This document shows positions 16,627-25,696 of a stretch of 64,000 nt of DNA, in pieces. The translations under genes and the position numbers were made by a program. Each line of letters opens with the position of its first letter. Within the stretch, counting starts at the first letter, position 1. The stretch is from MSPOR6 sp965205065 (GTDB lineage Bacteria > Poribacteria > WGA-4E > WGA-3G): contig CBDBFT010000001.1 in assembly GCA_965205065.1 (NCBI GenBank), positions 5,828,001 to 5,892,000 of the forward strand, in the 5' to 3' direction. The notes under the pieces were generated by a model, which searched no databases, was not told the DNA's origin, and was given only the letters and a program-made list of their open reading frames with translations.

Positions 16627-18039
16627 ATGAAAAACGCAGTTTTTACTTCTCTATTGATCATGTGTTTCTTCATTCCACACATCAGTTTTGGAGCGGTCAC
16701 CTCCATCGGTGAAATAAACGTTGCTGGTGAGACTAAAGGTTTAGTGCCTGCAAGTTCAACAGTGACGCTTCTTGTGACACTCGTGATTGACAGATCACAG
16801 GCAGTGACCGGGGAAGAAATAATGGTGATTGAAATTACAATGCCATCAGGTTATCAAACAGTAGTTTCAGATTTTAAGCATATTCTAAGAGATAGAGTAG
16901 AACTCGAGTCAAGAGTTGAGACCTCTGGTAGAAATATCTTACGTGTAGTACTGAACGAACCGATCATCGATTTTCAGAATTCTGTATATGAAATTGCTTT
17001 TGACTGTCTAACACCGAATAACGTCGGAGAGACAGTCTTCAGAGCGAGATTACGCAATACAGAGGATAGTCCTATCGGTGAATATATCCGAGGCGGACCA
17101 GCCGATGGAAAACAGAATAACGATGATTTCACGTTACAGGTCATTCCAAATGTACCTCCTGCACCAGTATCAGGTTTTACAGTTACGCCTGATACAACCG
17201 GTGAGAACGATGTAACGCTCCGCTGGCAAAAGTCAACTGATATAGATGTTAATGGGTATGTTATCTATCGGGATGACGATGTTCAAATTGACGTTGAACA
17301 ACGCGAATCCACAACTTTTCTTGATGTGAATGTTCCACCGGGAGATCATACCTATCAGATTACAGCTTTCAAGACAAAGATTTTGCAATCGGAACGTTCA
17401 GCGATTCAATCTGTCAAGGTGTCTGAAGATACGGCATCACCGAAACCTCCGAATGCAATTCGCATCGTCACATCAGGTGAAGGTACCGTAGTCTATTGGA
17501 AACCGAGTGTGAGTCGTGATGTATCAAAGTACCGTATTATGTTCGGTTCTGCGGATTCAGCAACGTTTAATCCGCTCCCAGGCAATGAAATTTCAGCAGA
17601 AAAAACGTCAAATGATACAGCTGCCAACACTTCCTATGAACTTAGATACGTAGACAGTAGACAGTTGTCTACTGGTAGTTTTACTTATGCCATAATTGCA
17701 ATTGACGAAGCGGATAACGAATCCGCACCTGCTCAAAAAAGGTTGCGAATTTTTGATAAACCGTATCCAAACCCATTCACACCTCTTTCACCCGATCCCG
17801 ACTTTAACACCGTCGTTTTTCCAACTCGTACAATAGATGATGCTGAAGGTGAATTCAGTGTGCTACTCTTTAACTTAAATGGCGTGTTAATAAAATCTTT
17901 AGTCGCAGAACTCGGAGAAACAGAATTGAAATGGGACGGTAAGAACGAAAACGGTGAAATCGTTGAAAGTGGAATCTATATCTATCAATTACAGGTTGGG
18001 GACAGTTTCAAAACCGGTACAATCATACTTGCAAAATAA
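16627..18039 (+). CDS. Secreted FN3 protein with C-terminal FlgD-Ig-like domain
   Basis: 470 residues with signal peptide (FTSLLIMCFFIPHISFG). Residues about 25-165 are a beta domain of cohesin or adhesin character, followed by two fibronectin-III-like modules (VTLRWQKSTDIDVNGYVIYR and YWKPSVSRDVSKYRIMFG). The end, DKPYPNPFTPLSPDPDF ... WDGKNENGEIVESGIYIYQL, is a FlgD-Ig/T9SS-type-A-like C-terminal domain, which in other phyla directs or follows export. It lies 18 bp after the PorV-like gene, a pairing that hints at an outer-membrane secretion route. Confidence 0.8.
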   Translation: MKNAVFTSLLIMCFFIPHISFGAVTSIGEINVAGETKGLVPASSTVTLLVTLVIDRSQAVTGEEIMVIEITMPSGYQTVVSDFKHILRDRVELESRVETSGRNILRVVLNEPIIDFQNSVYEIAFDCLTPNNVGETVFRARLRNTEDSPIGEYIRGGPADGKQNNDDFTLQVIPNVPPAPVSGFTVTPDTTGENDVTLRWQKSTDIDVNGYVIYRDDDVQIDVEQRESTTFLDVNVPPGDHTYQITAFKTKILQSERSAIQSVKVSEDTASPKPPNAIRIVTSGEGTVVYWKPSVSRDVSKYRIMFGSADSATFNPLPGNEISAEKTSNDTAANTSYELRYVDSRQLSTGSFTYAIIAIDEADNESAPAQKRLRIFDKPYPNPFTPLSPDPDFNTVVFPTRTIDDAEGEFSVLLFNLNGVLIKSLVAELGETELKWDGKNENGEIVESGIYIYQLQVGDSFKTGTIILAK

Positions 18040-18105
18040 TCTGAACAGTTATATTATATAGCATATATATTCATATTCAAAAGTCTATCAAAACGTAAAG
18101 GAGAT

Positions 18106-19134
18106 ATGATGAACAGCATGAAGGCACGATTGACACTATCAAAGAAAATCTTGCTCATAATAGTTATTACAACTGCAATAATCTCTGTGCCAGTAATCGC
18201 TAATTGGGTAGTTATGCAAGAGAGCGATCCAGATTTTAGAGATTATATGGATGTTACCTTCACGTCTGAAGGGATCGGCTGGGTAGCGGGATCAGCACTC
18301 GCTGAGGATGTTGAGAACCCAGGTTTCATAGCACAAACGATGAATGGAGGAAAAACATGGCAAAAGATGGATACAAAAATCAGTGCTGACCTCACCGGAA
18401 TTTACTTCTTAGATGATGAAAACGGTTGGGCAGTCGGTGCCAAAGGTCTAATTGTAAATACTACAAATGGCAGAGATTGGGATATCCAAATAAGCAAAGT
18501 GGATACGGCACTTAATAGCATATATTTCGTAAATAAAGAGATAGGATTTGCTGTCGGAGAAACGGATACTATTCTTAAGACAAAAAATGGTGGACGCGTA
18601 TGGAATATTCTGGACGGAGGCATTGTCGGAGCAGTAGGTGATGAACCCGCAAGTATGTTTAGTGCGACCCAGTTTATTGATGATAACACAGGATGGGTGG
18701 TAGGAATCCGCGTTAATCCACAAGAGAAAAGTCAGGAAAGTATAATCCAAATGACCACAGACGGTGGGGAAAGTTGGATAAAACAAGAAACCAGAAAAGA
18801 GGATATCCTTGAAGACGTCTTTTTCCTTAATGATTCTGTAGGTTGGACGGTTGGTGAAAACGGGGTTATTCTTCACACGACAAACGCGGGGAAACTATGG
18901 AAAGAACAGGACAGTGGCACCATTGAAACGCTTAGAAGTGTCAGATTCGTTGATAAATATACGGGATGGGCAGTAGGGGGAGACCTCGGAGTCGGTGTTA
19001 TTCTTAGCACAAACAATGGTGGGAAAAAATGGGAATTAGAAGATACAAGAGAAAAAATGATAAAAGTCTTTGTGCTTGATAAGGATAACGCTTGGATTGT
19101 CGGAGCCCGTGGTCTCATTTTAAAAGTTGAATAA
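18106..19134 (+). CDS. YCF48/BNR-repeat beta-propeller protein
   Basis: 342 residues. One N-terminal membrane or signal segment (KILLIIVITTAIISVPVIA) precedes about six repeats of the pattern NGWAVGAKGLIVNTTNGRDW, VGWTVGENGVILHTTNAG and TGWAVGGDLG, i.e. YCF48/BNR blades forming a propeller. The plant and cyanobacterial homologue helps assemble photosystem II; in heterotrophs the role is undefined, probably extracytoplasmic binding or assembly. Two adjacent ATGs (18106, 18109) follow AAAGGAGAT; I use the first, though the second has better spacing. Confidence 0.85.
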   Translation: MMNSMKARLTLSKKILLIIVITTAIISVPVIANWVVMQESDPDFRDYMDVTFTSEGIGWVAGSALAEDVENPGFIAQTMNGGKTWQKMDTKISADLTGIYFLDDENGWAVGAKGLIVNTTNGRDWDIQISKVDTALNSIYFVNKEIGFAVGETDTILKTKNGGRVWNILDGGIVGAVGDEPASMFSATQFIDDNTGWVVGIRVNPQEKSQESIIQMTTDGGESWIKQETRKEDILEDVFFLNDSVGWTVGENGVILHTTNAGKLWKEQDSGTIETLRSVRFVDKYTGWAVGGDLGVGVILSTNNGGKKWELEDTREKMIKVFVLDKDNAWIVGARGLILKVE

Positions 19135-19183
19135 TCACAAAATCTAATGTTGCAGTTCCGTAATACTATAGAGGAGGAGTGTT

Positions 19184-20356
19184 TTGAATAACCCTACTTT
19201 CGCCAACCGTATGAGTCGGTTGGGAACAGAATCTGCTTTTGAAGTGTTGGCAAAAGCAAAGAGCTTAGAAGCACAAGGTAAGGATATTATCCATTTAGAG
19301 ATAGGTCAACCAGACTTTACAACCCCGATGAATGTTTGTGAAGCAGCCTTCAAAGCGATGAAAGACGGTCATACAGGTTATTGTCCTTCCGCAGGTCTAC
19401 CTGAATTTCGTGAGATTGTTGCACATCACATTTCTGAAACCCGTAAGATTGATATCCATCCAGATGAAGTGACAGTCACACCTGGGGCCAAACCGATAAT
19501 CTTTTTCACGATATTAGCGTTAGTAGATGATGGTGATGAGGTGATCTATCCTGAACCAGGATTCCCTGTCTATGAATCCGTGATTGACTTTATTGGTGGG
19601 AAAGCTGTTGCTTTACCCCTACGTGAAGAGGTCGATTTTCGATTTCGGATTGAGGATTTAGTTGACTCTATTACTGACCGCACAAAATTGCTGATACTCA
19701 ATTCTCCGCAGAACCCAACGGGAGGCACATTGACTGCAACAGACCTTTCAGCAATAGCAGAACTTGCCGAGCAACACGGTTTTTACATCCTCACAGATGA
19801 GGTCTATTCAAGACTTCTGTATGAAGGAACACATCAAAGCATCATCAGTTTACCTGGGATGAAAGAACAAACGATTCTCATTGATGGACATTCAAAGACT
19901 TATGCGATGACAGGATGGCGTCTTGGGTATGGTGTCGCACCCCGAGAAATTGCTGATAAGATCACCCGGTTGACGATCAATTCGAACTCTTGTACGGCAA
20001 CATTCACACAGATTGCAGGAATAGAAGCACTAACGGGTCCTCAAACATTTGTCAGGCAGATGGTGAATGAATTCCAAAAACGGCGCGATGTCATCGTAGA
20101 TGGACTAAATGCGATTAATGGCATAAAATGTGTTAAACCTCTCGGTTCATTTTACGTTTTTCCTAACGTAACAGAGCTTCCTCTTTCTTGCGAAGAACTG
20201 GCTGATTATCTGATGGATGAAGTTGGAGTGGCACTATTACCCGGTACAGCTTTCGGTAAATTCGGAGATGGTTACCTACGACTCTCTTATGCGAATTCGT
20301 TGGAAAATATTAAGGACGCATTAGAACGTATCGAAACAGCAATTGAAAAGTTATAG
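19184..20356 (+). CDS. Class I/II PLP-dependent aminotransferase
   Basis: 390 residues. Fold-type I aminotransferase of the aspartate aminotransferase class: HLEIGQPDFTTP at the N-terminus, NSPQNPTGG, DEVYSRLLY, and GHSKTYAMTGWRLGYG with the PLP-binding Lys; DGYLRLSYA carries the carboxylate-binding Arg. Substrate cannot be set from sequence; aspartate or aromatic amino acids are likely. TTG 19184 is taken as start because GAGGAGGAG lies seven bases upstream and no ATG occurs before the conserved SRLGTESAFEVL. thrB follows after a MITE, so a link to aspartate-family metabolism is plausible. Confidence 0.9.
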   Translation: MNNPTFANRMSRLGTESAFEVLAKAKSLEAQGKDIIHLEIGQPDFTTPMNVCEAAFKAMKDGHTGYCPSAGLPEFREIVAHHISETRKIDIHPDEVTVTPGAKPIIFFTILALVDDGDEVIYPEPGFPVYESVIDFIGGKAVALPLREEVDFRFRIEDLVDSITDRTKLLILNSPQNPTGGTLTATDLSAIAELAEQHGFYILTDEVYSRLLYEGTHQSIISLPGMKEQTILIDGHSKTYAMTGWRLGYGVAPREIADKITRLTINSNSCTATFTQIAGIEALTGPQTFVRQMVNEFQKRRDVIVDGLNAINGIKCVKPLGSFYVFPNVTELPLSCEELADYLMDEVGVALLPGTAFGKFGDGYLRLSYANSLENIKDALERIETAIEKL

Positions 20357-20363
20357 TATTTTT

Positions 20364-20506
20364 AACGTGAGTTTGATAAATGTAGCGCAAACTTTCCAGT
20401 TTGCGTCAGATATACCACAAATTGAAAGTTTGTGCTACAATTCACGCCTCTCGGATACGAAAATGGAGTTAGTGAACACATCCGAAATGATTTTCAAACT
20501 CACGTT
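20364..20506. repeat. MITE-2, complete copy
   Basis: 143 bp with inverted ends AACGTGAGTTTGA / TCAAACTCACGTT and an internal palindromic block GTAGCGCAAACTTTCCAGTT ... AGTTTGTGCTACA. No ORF. A partial copy is at 14830. It fills most of the gap between the aminotransferase gene and thrB. Confidence 0.8.
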
Positions 20507-20549
20507 ATTTTTAGGTTACACAATATAGTGAATGTAGGTAATTTCTCGT

Positions 20550-21476
20550 ATGTCTTGTAAAGCAACAGCACGTATACCTGCCAGCACCACAAACCTCGGT
20601 CCTGGGTTTGATGTGTTAGGTCTTGCATTACAACTTTATAGTACTGTCACCTTGGAAATAACGGGTGAGAATAAAGAAGTTGTCGTAAGCGGGATTGATT
20701 TTGAAAAGATTCCGAGCACACCAGAGCATAGTGGGTTTAAAGCCGTTGAGACGATTTTCCAACGAAGTGGTATACCTCAACCGAAGGGCATGAGATTGCG
20801 TATAGAAAACGGTATTCCTGCCATTCGCGGGTTAGGGGGCAGCGGAACTGCTATACTTGGTGGCTTACTTACTGCAAATGAATTATGTGATGGTCCATTC
20901 TCGCTGTCAGACATTCTCAATATCGCATCAGAGATAGAAGGACATCCCGACAATGTTGCTGCTTCTCTTTACGGTGGCATGGTTATTTCTGTGCAGGACA
21001 GCAACCGCATTTACACGATTAAGTTAGATTGTAATCCTGCTCTTCACGTGGTGTTGGCTATACCTGAATTCACACTATCTACGCAGGCAGCAAGAGACAT
21101 TCTACCAGACAAGGTGAAATTCTCAGATGCTATCTACAATATTAGTAGATGCTCATTACTTGTTGCCAGTATTGCAACAGGAAAGTTAGACATGTTATCC
21201 TTATCTATGAAGGATGTACTCCATCAACCCTACCGTAGTAATCTAATTCCAGGATTTGATGAAGTCGTTGAAGCTGCATCAGACGCTGGTGCGCTTGGTA
21301 TTACTTTGAGTGGTGCAGGACCCACTGTCGCTGCCTTCTGTTTGAATAATATGGAAATAGTTGGTAAACAGATGCAATCTGCCTTTATGAAACACAATAT
21401 TTCATGTGATATAAAGGTCATACGCGCAGATCAAGAAGGGGCACATGTCTGGACCCATGATGAAGAAAACCGATAG
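20550..21476 (+). CDS. thrB: Homoserine kinase
   Basis: 308 residues, normal length. Phosphorylates homoserine with ATP in threonine synthesis; a GHMP-family kinase. It shows ATARIPASTTNLGPGFDVLG, the glycine-rich ATP loop IRGLGGSGTAILGGLL, EGHPDNVAASLYGG and GALGITLSGAGPT near the C-terminus. No clear Shine-Dalgarno sequence lies before ATG 20550 apart from GTAGGTAA twelve or so bases away. Its TAG stop is the first three bases of a 29-bp tandem repeat. Confidence 0.95.
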   Translation: MSCKATARIPASTTNLGPGFDVLGLALQLYSTVTLEITGENKEVVVSGIDFEKIPSTPEHSGFKAVETIFQRSGIPQPKGMRLRIENGIPAIRGLGGSGTAILGGLLTANELCDGPFSLSDILNIASEIEGHPDNVAASLYGGMVISVQDSNRIYTIKLDCNPALHVVLAIPEFTLSTQAARDILPDKVKFSDAIYNISRCSLLVASIATGKLDMLSLSMKDVLHQPYRSNLIPGFDEVVEAASDAGALGITLSGAGPTVAAFCLNNMEIVGKQMQSAFMKHNISCDIKVIRADQEGAHVWTHDEENR

Positions 21477-21589
21477 TAGGAGGGAACTCCGATTCCCGAT
21501 TTTAGTAGGAGGGAACTCCGATTCCCGATTTTAGTAGGAGGGAACTCCGATTCCCGATTTTAGTAGGAGGGAACTCCGATTCCCGATTT
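21474..21589. repeat. Tandem 29-bp hairpin repeat, 4 copies
   Basis: Four perfect copies of a 29-base unit, TAGTAGGAGGGAACTCCGAT then TCCCGATTT. Each can fold GGGAA-CTCCGA-TTCCC. Starting inside the thrB stop codon, the array would be transcribed as its 3' UTR and may protect or terminate the message. Confidence 0.9.
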
Positions 21590-21644
21590 TAGTAATATAT
21601 TTCGATCTGATTATGTCCTATAACTTAGGTCATTAGGAATACTT

Positions 21645-24383
21645 ATGTCTAATTTCTATGCAGAAAGTATCTCTTTCCTGCTGAACCATTTTAATACCGA
21701 CCTTGAGTACGGTTTGAGTCATTCAAATGTAATTGATGCAAGAGAACGGCATGGTCCGAATGAACTCAGTTATAAAATGAAGAGATCAGGAATCGGGTTG
21801 TTCATTGGACAGTTGTTTAATTGGAAATTGCTGTTATTGATTGGTACAGCAGTAATCTTTGCTTTATCTGAAACCGACACTCTCAGAATACCAAAAGTTG
21901 TGTTTATCGGTAGTGTTTTCCTCATCACACTGTCTTGGTCAATCTTCGTTGTAGTCAACTTACGAAAGAATCAGAAACAGTATGACACCCAGTTCAATGT
22001 ATCTGTGTCAGTTATTCGTCAAGGCAAGCAAGAGAAGTGTTCACCAATCGAAATTGTTCCGGGTGATCTCCTGCTGCTCAGACCTGGTAATTTCATACCT
22101 GCGGATGCACGCATAGTAAAGTCTGATGGTCTGACAGTTAACGAATCTGCGCTTTTCGGTAGTAGCGGTTCTGCTCAAAAGTCTGACAACGATTTAGAGG
22201 AAACCGGACTAACACCTGAAAAACAGACAAATATGGTATTTGGCGGGACTTATGTAGATAGCGGTATGGGGCATGCAATTGTGGTAAGAACAGGTAAGCA
22301 GTTGGAAATGAATCAGCATGACCGAAGCACGAGAACGATGCCGAATGAGATGACTGTCGGAGAGAATCAGATCAAGTTCTTTGTTGATATACTAAGAATC
22401 GCAGGTTTAGTCGTTGGTGGTATAGCTGTTGCTATCTTTTGGTGGGATGAATCACAACGGACTAATACAATGGATTGGCAAGTGTTTGTACAATTCGGAT
22501 TACTTTTTGCTATTGCAGCAACACCCCATGATCTGGTATTACTACTGAATGCGATTTTTGTGCAAAAAGTTGCCGGTTTACTAAAAATAGGGGTAGTTCT
22601 AAGAAACCGTCAATTCCTTGAAAGGTTGAATCGTCTCACAGTTTTTTGTTCAAACGAGAAGAGTATTGCCAGTAGAAAAGCACTCACTATATCCAGTATT
22701 TATGTTGATGAGCAGCTTGTGGATCGTCCTGTCTGGGAAAGTTGGTTAAAAACACTTGACCCGTTGTCAAAAGAAGAAAAAAACACACGAGTCAACAATA
22801 TTCCACCGCGATTTCAAGTGCCTCAAGGTGCTCCCGGTCTTGTGTTGACAGCTGGCTTAGGGACTTCCGGTGAAAGATATTACGATAGGTCTGATATTGA
22901 TCATACACATCAACAAGTTATCAAAGAGGCAATGAGGGAACTTGGGTATGAATTGGCTGATCTTAAATCTAAAATGGAACTTGTTGCTGAATACCCCTGG
23001 ACTTCAAACTTCGGATACGAACTGCATGTATTTAAATCTGCGGAAAATGAATACCTGAACATTTTATTTGGAGATGCGCGCAATGTGCTTGAGGCATGCG
23101 ACTACATTCTCGTCAACAAAAACCTGATGGAATTCAGCGATGAACAATACGAAGTGAGTAATGAGATCCTAAATTACATGCAGAATTCAAGAGATACAGT
23201 CTACGGTGTAGCCTCTGCACATTCTGAAGTTCCTCTAAAACCATCGGAAGTGCAAAGGATGTCAACTTTCTTAGGGTTTATCGGTTTTTCGGCAGACGAT
23301 AACGAAGAGATAAGGAAAGCAATTAAGTCATTCACAGATACAGGGCTCAAGGTTATATTAATCAGTGACAGCGATGAACAGGCTACTACCGATTTAGCCA
23401 GAGAGTTAGGACTTATTCACTCCCGCAATTCAGTTGGTACAAGAGAAGAACTGATGAAGCTTTCTACACAGGAGTTTGATAAAGAAGTTCCAAATTGGAA
23501 TGCGTATTCGCAACCGACCCAACAACAACGTCGGAATATTGTACTCAGTTTAAAACGGCACAATCATTCGGTAGGTTTCTTAGGACAAGATACGAATGAC
23601 CAGCGCGCAATGATTACGGCTGATCTTGCTTTTGCAGATACACGATATGCATCAGATTTCGCCTTAGAACATGCGGATTGTCTTATAGTTGAAAAAGGTT
23701 TTAAGGCTGTTAAAGACTGTCTGCTTTTTGCGCGTGAAGCCTATCAGAACCTTTCAAGTTCACTGAGATGGTGTTTATCTTGCACACTTGCCCAGTTTTT
23801 GACTCTCATTTTTGGTTTAGTCATCTTTACAGGTTTTGAATTCGAAATGCCATTGACCATAACACAGGTTATCTGGGTTCAATTCTTGACGACGATGCTT
23901 CCGGCATTGGGATTAGGTTTTGAAAAGATATATCTCAATGAAAAACAACAACGTCCGGGTCGTGCCATGCTGCTACTACCAAAAACTGCTGTACTTGATG
24001 TAGTCTGTCGTAGTGTTGTTATCAGCCTGATGACGATTATCCATTTTTTAGTTCTGACGACTTTTGTGACCGATTCCAGTATTGAAGTAGCACGAACTGC
24101 AGCATGTACGACACTCATTTTTACACAGGTCGCTTCTTATTTCCAGTGCACACGTTATCCTTGGGAATCTCTATTCAAAAGAATGTTCGCAAACATCCGT
24201 CTGTTCTTTATTCTTATTGGTATCATTGGACTGCATCTGTGTGTAATGTACGTAGAACCTTTACCTGAACTTATTGAAATTGTGCCGTTACAAGAAGAAT
24301 GGCTTGTAACCTCCTTATGTAGTCTGATTTTATTGTTACTGCCGTTGAATTTAGCCATAAATCCGAGACGAGATGGACATTAG
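21645..24383 (+). CDS. P-type ATPase homologue lacking all catalytic motifs (pseudoenzyme)
   Basis: 912 residues with the full architecture of a P2-type cation ATPase: N-terminal cation-ATPase domain (ARERHGPNELSY), transmembrane pairs, actuator (IVPGDLLLLRPGNFIPADARI), core and C-terminal membrane bundle. Yet every catalytic signature is replaced: the phosphorylation motif DKTGT reads NEKSI with N337 for Asp; TGES reads GSSG; KGA reads FGD; TGD reads SDS; GDGxND reads GQDTND; and the membrane PEGLP reads TPHDL. The frame is intact with no stop across 2.7 kb, so it is under selection rather than a decaying gene. It cannot form the aspartyl phosphate and so should not pump. A regulatory, sensing or chaperone role is inference. 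Confidence 0.85.
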   Translation: MSNFYAESISFLLNHFNTDLEYGLSHSNVIDARERHGPNELSYKMKRSGIGLFIGQLFNWKLLLLIGTAVIFALSETDTLRIPKVVFIGSVFLITLSWSIFVVVNLRKNQKQYDTQFNVSVSVIRQGKQEKCSPIEIVPGDLLLLRPGNFIPADARIVKSDGLTVNESALFGSSGSAQKSDNDLEETGLTPEKQTNMVFGGTYVDSGMGHAIVVRTGKQLEMNQHDRSTRTMPNEMTVGENQIKFFVDILRIAGLVVGGIAVAIFWWDESQRTNTMDWQVFVQFGLLFAIAATPHDLVLLLNAIFVQKVAGLLKIGVVLRNRQFLERLNRLTVFCSNEKSIASRKALTISSIYVDEQLVDRPVWESWLKTLDPLSKEEKNTRVNNIPPRFQVPQGAPGLVLTAGLGTSGERYYDRSDIDHTHQQVIKEAMRELGYELADLKSKMELVAEYPWTSNFGYELHVFKSAENEYLNILFGDARNVLEACDYILVNKNLMEFSDEQYEVSNEILNYMQNSRDTVYGVASAHSEVPLKPSEVQRMSTFLGFIGFSADDNEEIRKAIKSFTDTGLKVILISDSDEQATTDLARELGLIHSRNSVGTREELMKLSTQEFDKEVPNWNAYSQPTQQQRRNIVLSLKRHNHSVGFLGQDTNDQRAMITADLAFADTRYASDFALEHADCLIVEKGFKAVKDCLLFAREAYQNLSSSLRWCLSCTLAQFLTLIFGLVIFTGFEFEMPLTITQVIWVQFLTTMLPALGLGFEKIYLNEKQQRPGRAMLLLPKTAVLDVVCRSVVISLMTIIHFLVLTTFVTDSSIEVARTAACTTLIFTQVASYFQCTRYPWESLFKRMFANIRLFFILIGIIGLHLCVMYVEPLPELIEIVPLQEEWLVTSLCSLILLLLPLNLAINPRRDGH

Positions 24384-24756
24384 ACCCAAAACCCGTAAGT
24401 TGGAACGCCTGCAATAATACCGACGATTGTCCATGTGCTGCCGATAGTAAATTCCCCGAGAATTAGCCCTAAGAACAGTGGCGCAATCATTCGGTATTTC
24501 ACGGGTCCACCATACTTGAGAATGCTCAACTTAATCAACCAGCTCATAAATAGACAACCCCAAGTAACGTTCATGCCCCAACTTGTGGATATAGCAAATC
24601 CCGCTGGATGAAACTCATCAGAACTAAGAGGCTAAATATGACATTAAAGAAGAGTGAAATCGTTACAGGATGTCCTGAATAACGAATCACTTCCATTTTC
24701 TTAACAGACATTTCATGGTATAATTGGGTATGACAGGTAATCAGATGAGAGATCAT
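24380..24756 (-). pseudogene. C-terminal remnant of a DUF6784-like membrane protein
   Basis: The frame 24380-24640 reads SDEFHPAGFAISTSWGMNV then LSILKYGG, LFLGLILGEFTIGS and a final membrane segment, recalling the C-terminal end of large DUF6785/6784-type membrane proteins of planctomycete- and poribacteria-like genomes. Just upstream, in another frame, IRYSGHPVTISLFFNVIFS looks like the preceding piece. Only some 120 of several hundred residues remain, with a frameshift and no start. It overlaps the end of the P-type ATPase-like gene by four bases. Confidence 0.5.
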
Positions 24757-24831
24757 TATAACTCTTGACCCATTCTGAAGTGGGAATCATAATTAGCATT
24801 TCAACAGTATCTCTTTAGAGAAAGAAAAAAC

Positions 24832-25635
24832 ATGAAGCCGTTCAGATACCTAAAGTTTAGAATAGAAAAATGGTTTTACAACACGTACCAGAAAAGACTG
24901 GAAGCCGAAGCAGGCACGTGGAATATCCCGCGTCATATAGGTGTTATTCTTGATGGAAACCGACGCTATGCAAAGGCTACGGGGTTAGACAATGTTATAA
25001 AAGGACATTATGAAGGTGCAGATAAACTTGAAGAGGTGTTACATTGGTGTGATGAAATCGGTGTTGAAATCTTTTCAATCTGGATTTTCTCACTTGATAA
25101 CTTCAACCGGGAAGATGATGAAGTGAAGGGAATCTTAGGTCTTATTGAAAGGAAAATGCGAGAACTTGCAACTATTGAAGGACTTCATACAAATCAAATT
25201 AAGGTGCGGGCGATGGGTCAAATTGAACGATTACCGCAGAGCCTTCAGGAAGCAATTCGAGAAGCTGAAGAAGCAACAAAGAACTACGATAAGTTTATCC
25301 TTAATGTCGCAGTCGCTTATGGGGGACGCGAGGAAATCATAGAAGCATGTAGGGGACATCTAAATGCGGAGATTCGAGACGGAAAAGATGCTCAACAGAT
25401 TGCAGAAGAATTAAGCGTTGACAAAATAGCACCGTATCTATATACTTCAAACTTACCTGACCCAGAACTGATCATTCGCACGAGTGGAGAGATAAGATTG
25501 TCTGGCTTTTTACTCTGGCAAAGTGTCTATTCAGAATTCTACTTCTGTGACACCTACTGGCCCTCATTTCGCAAGATAGATTTCCTTCGTGCAATACGTG
25601 ATTACAGTCAGCGTAAACGAAGATTCGGTAAGTGA
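24832..25635 (+). CDS. uppS: Isoprenyl (undecaprenyl) diphosphate synthase
   Basis: 267 residues. Cis-prenyltransferase that builds the C50-C55 lipid carrier for wall and O-antigen synthesis from isopentenyl and farnesyl diphosphate. Motifs: IGVILDGNRRYA with the catalytic Asp, EIFSIWIFSLDNFNRE, NVAVAYGGREEI, and RTSGEIRLSGFLLWQS with YSEFYFCDTYWP. About 30 extra N-terminal residues (KFRIEKWFYNTYQKRLEAE) precede the usual start, and DGNRR replaces the common DGNGRW, as in some actinobacterial and archaeal-type enzymes. Start ATG follows AGAGAAAGAAAAAAC. Confidence 0.93.
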   Translation: MKPFRYLKFRIEKWFYNTYQKRLEAEAGTWNIPRHIGVILDGNRRYAKATGLDNVIKGHYEGADKLEEVLHWCDEIGVEIFSIWIFSLDNFNREDDEVKGILGLIERKMRELATIEGLHTNQIKVRAMGQIERLPQSLQEAIREAEEATKNYDKFILNVAVAYGGREEIIEACRGHLNAEIRDGKDAQQIAEELSVDKIAPYLYTSNLPDPELIIRTSGEIRLSGFLLWQSVYSEFYFCDTYWPSFRKIDFLRAIRDYSQRKRRFGK

Positions 25636-25696
25636 ACATGGGATGACATAAACAGGACTATTACAATTTTGAATACCGCATAGACATTATCGGGAG

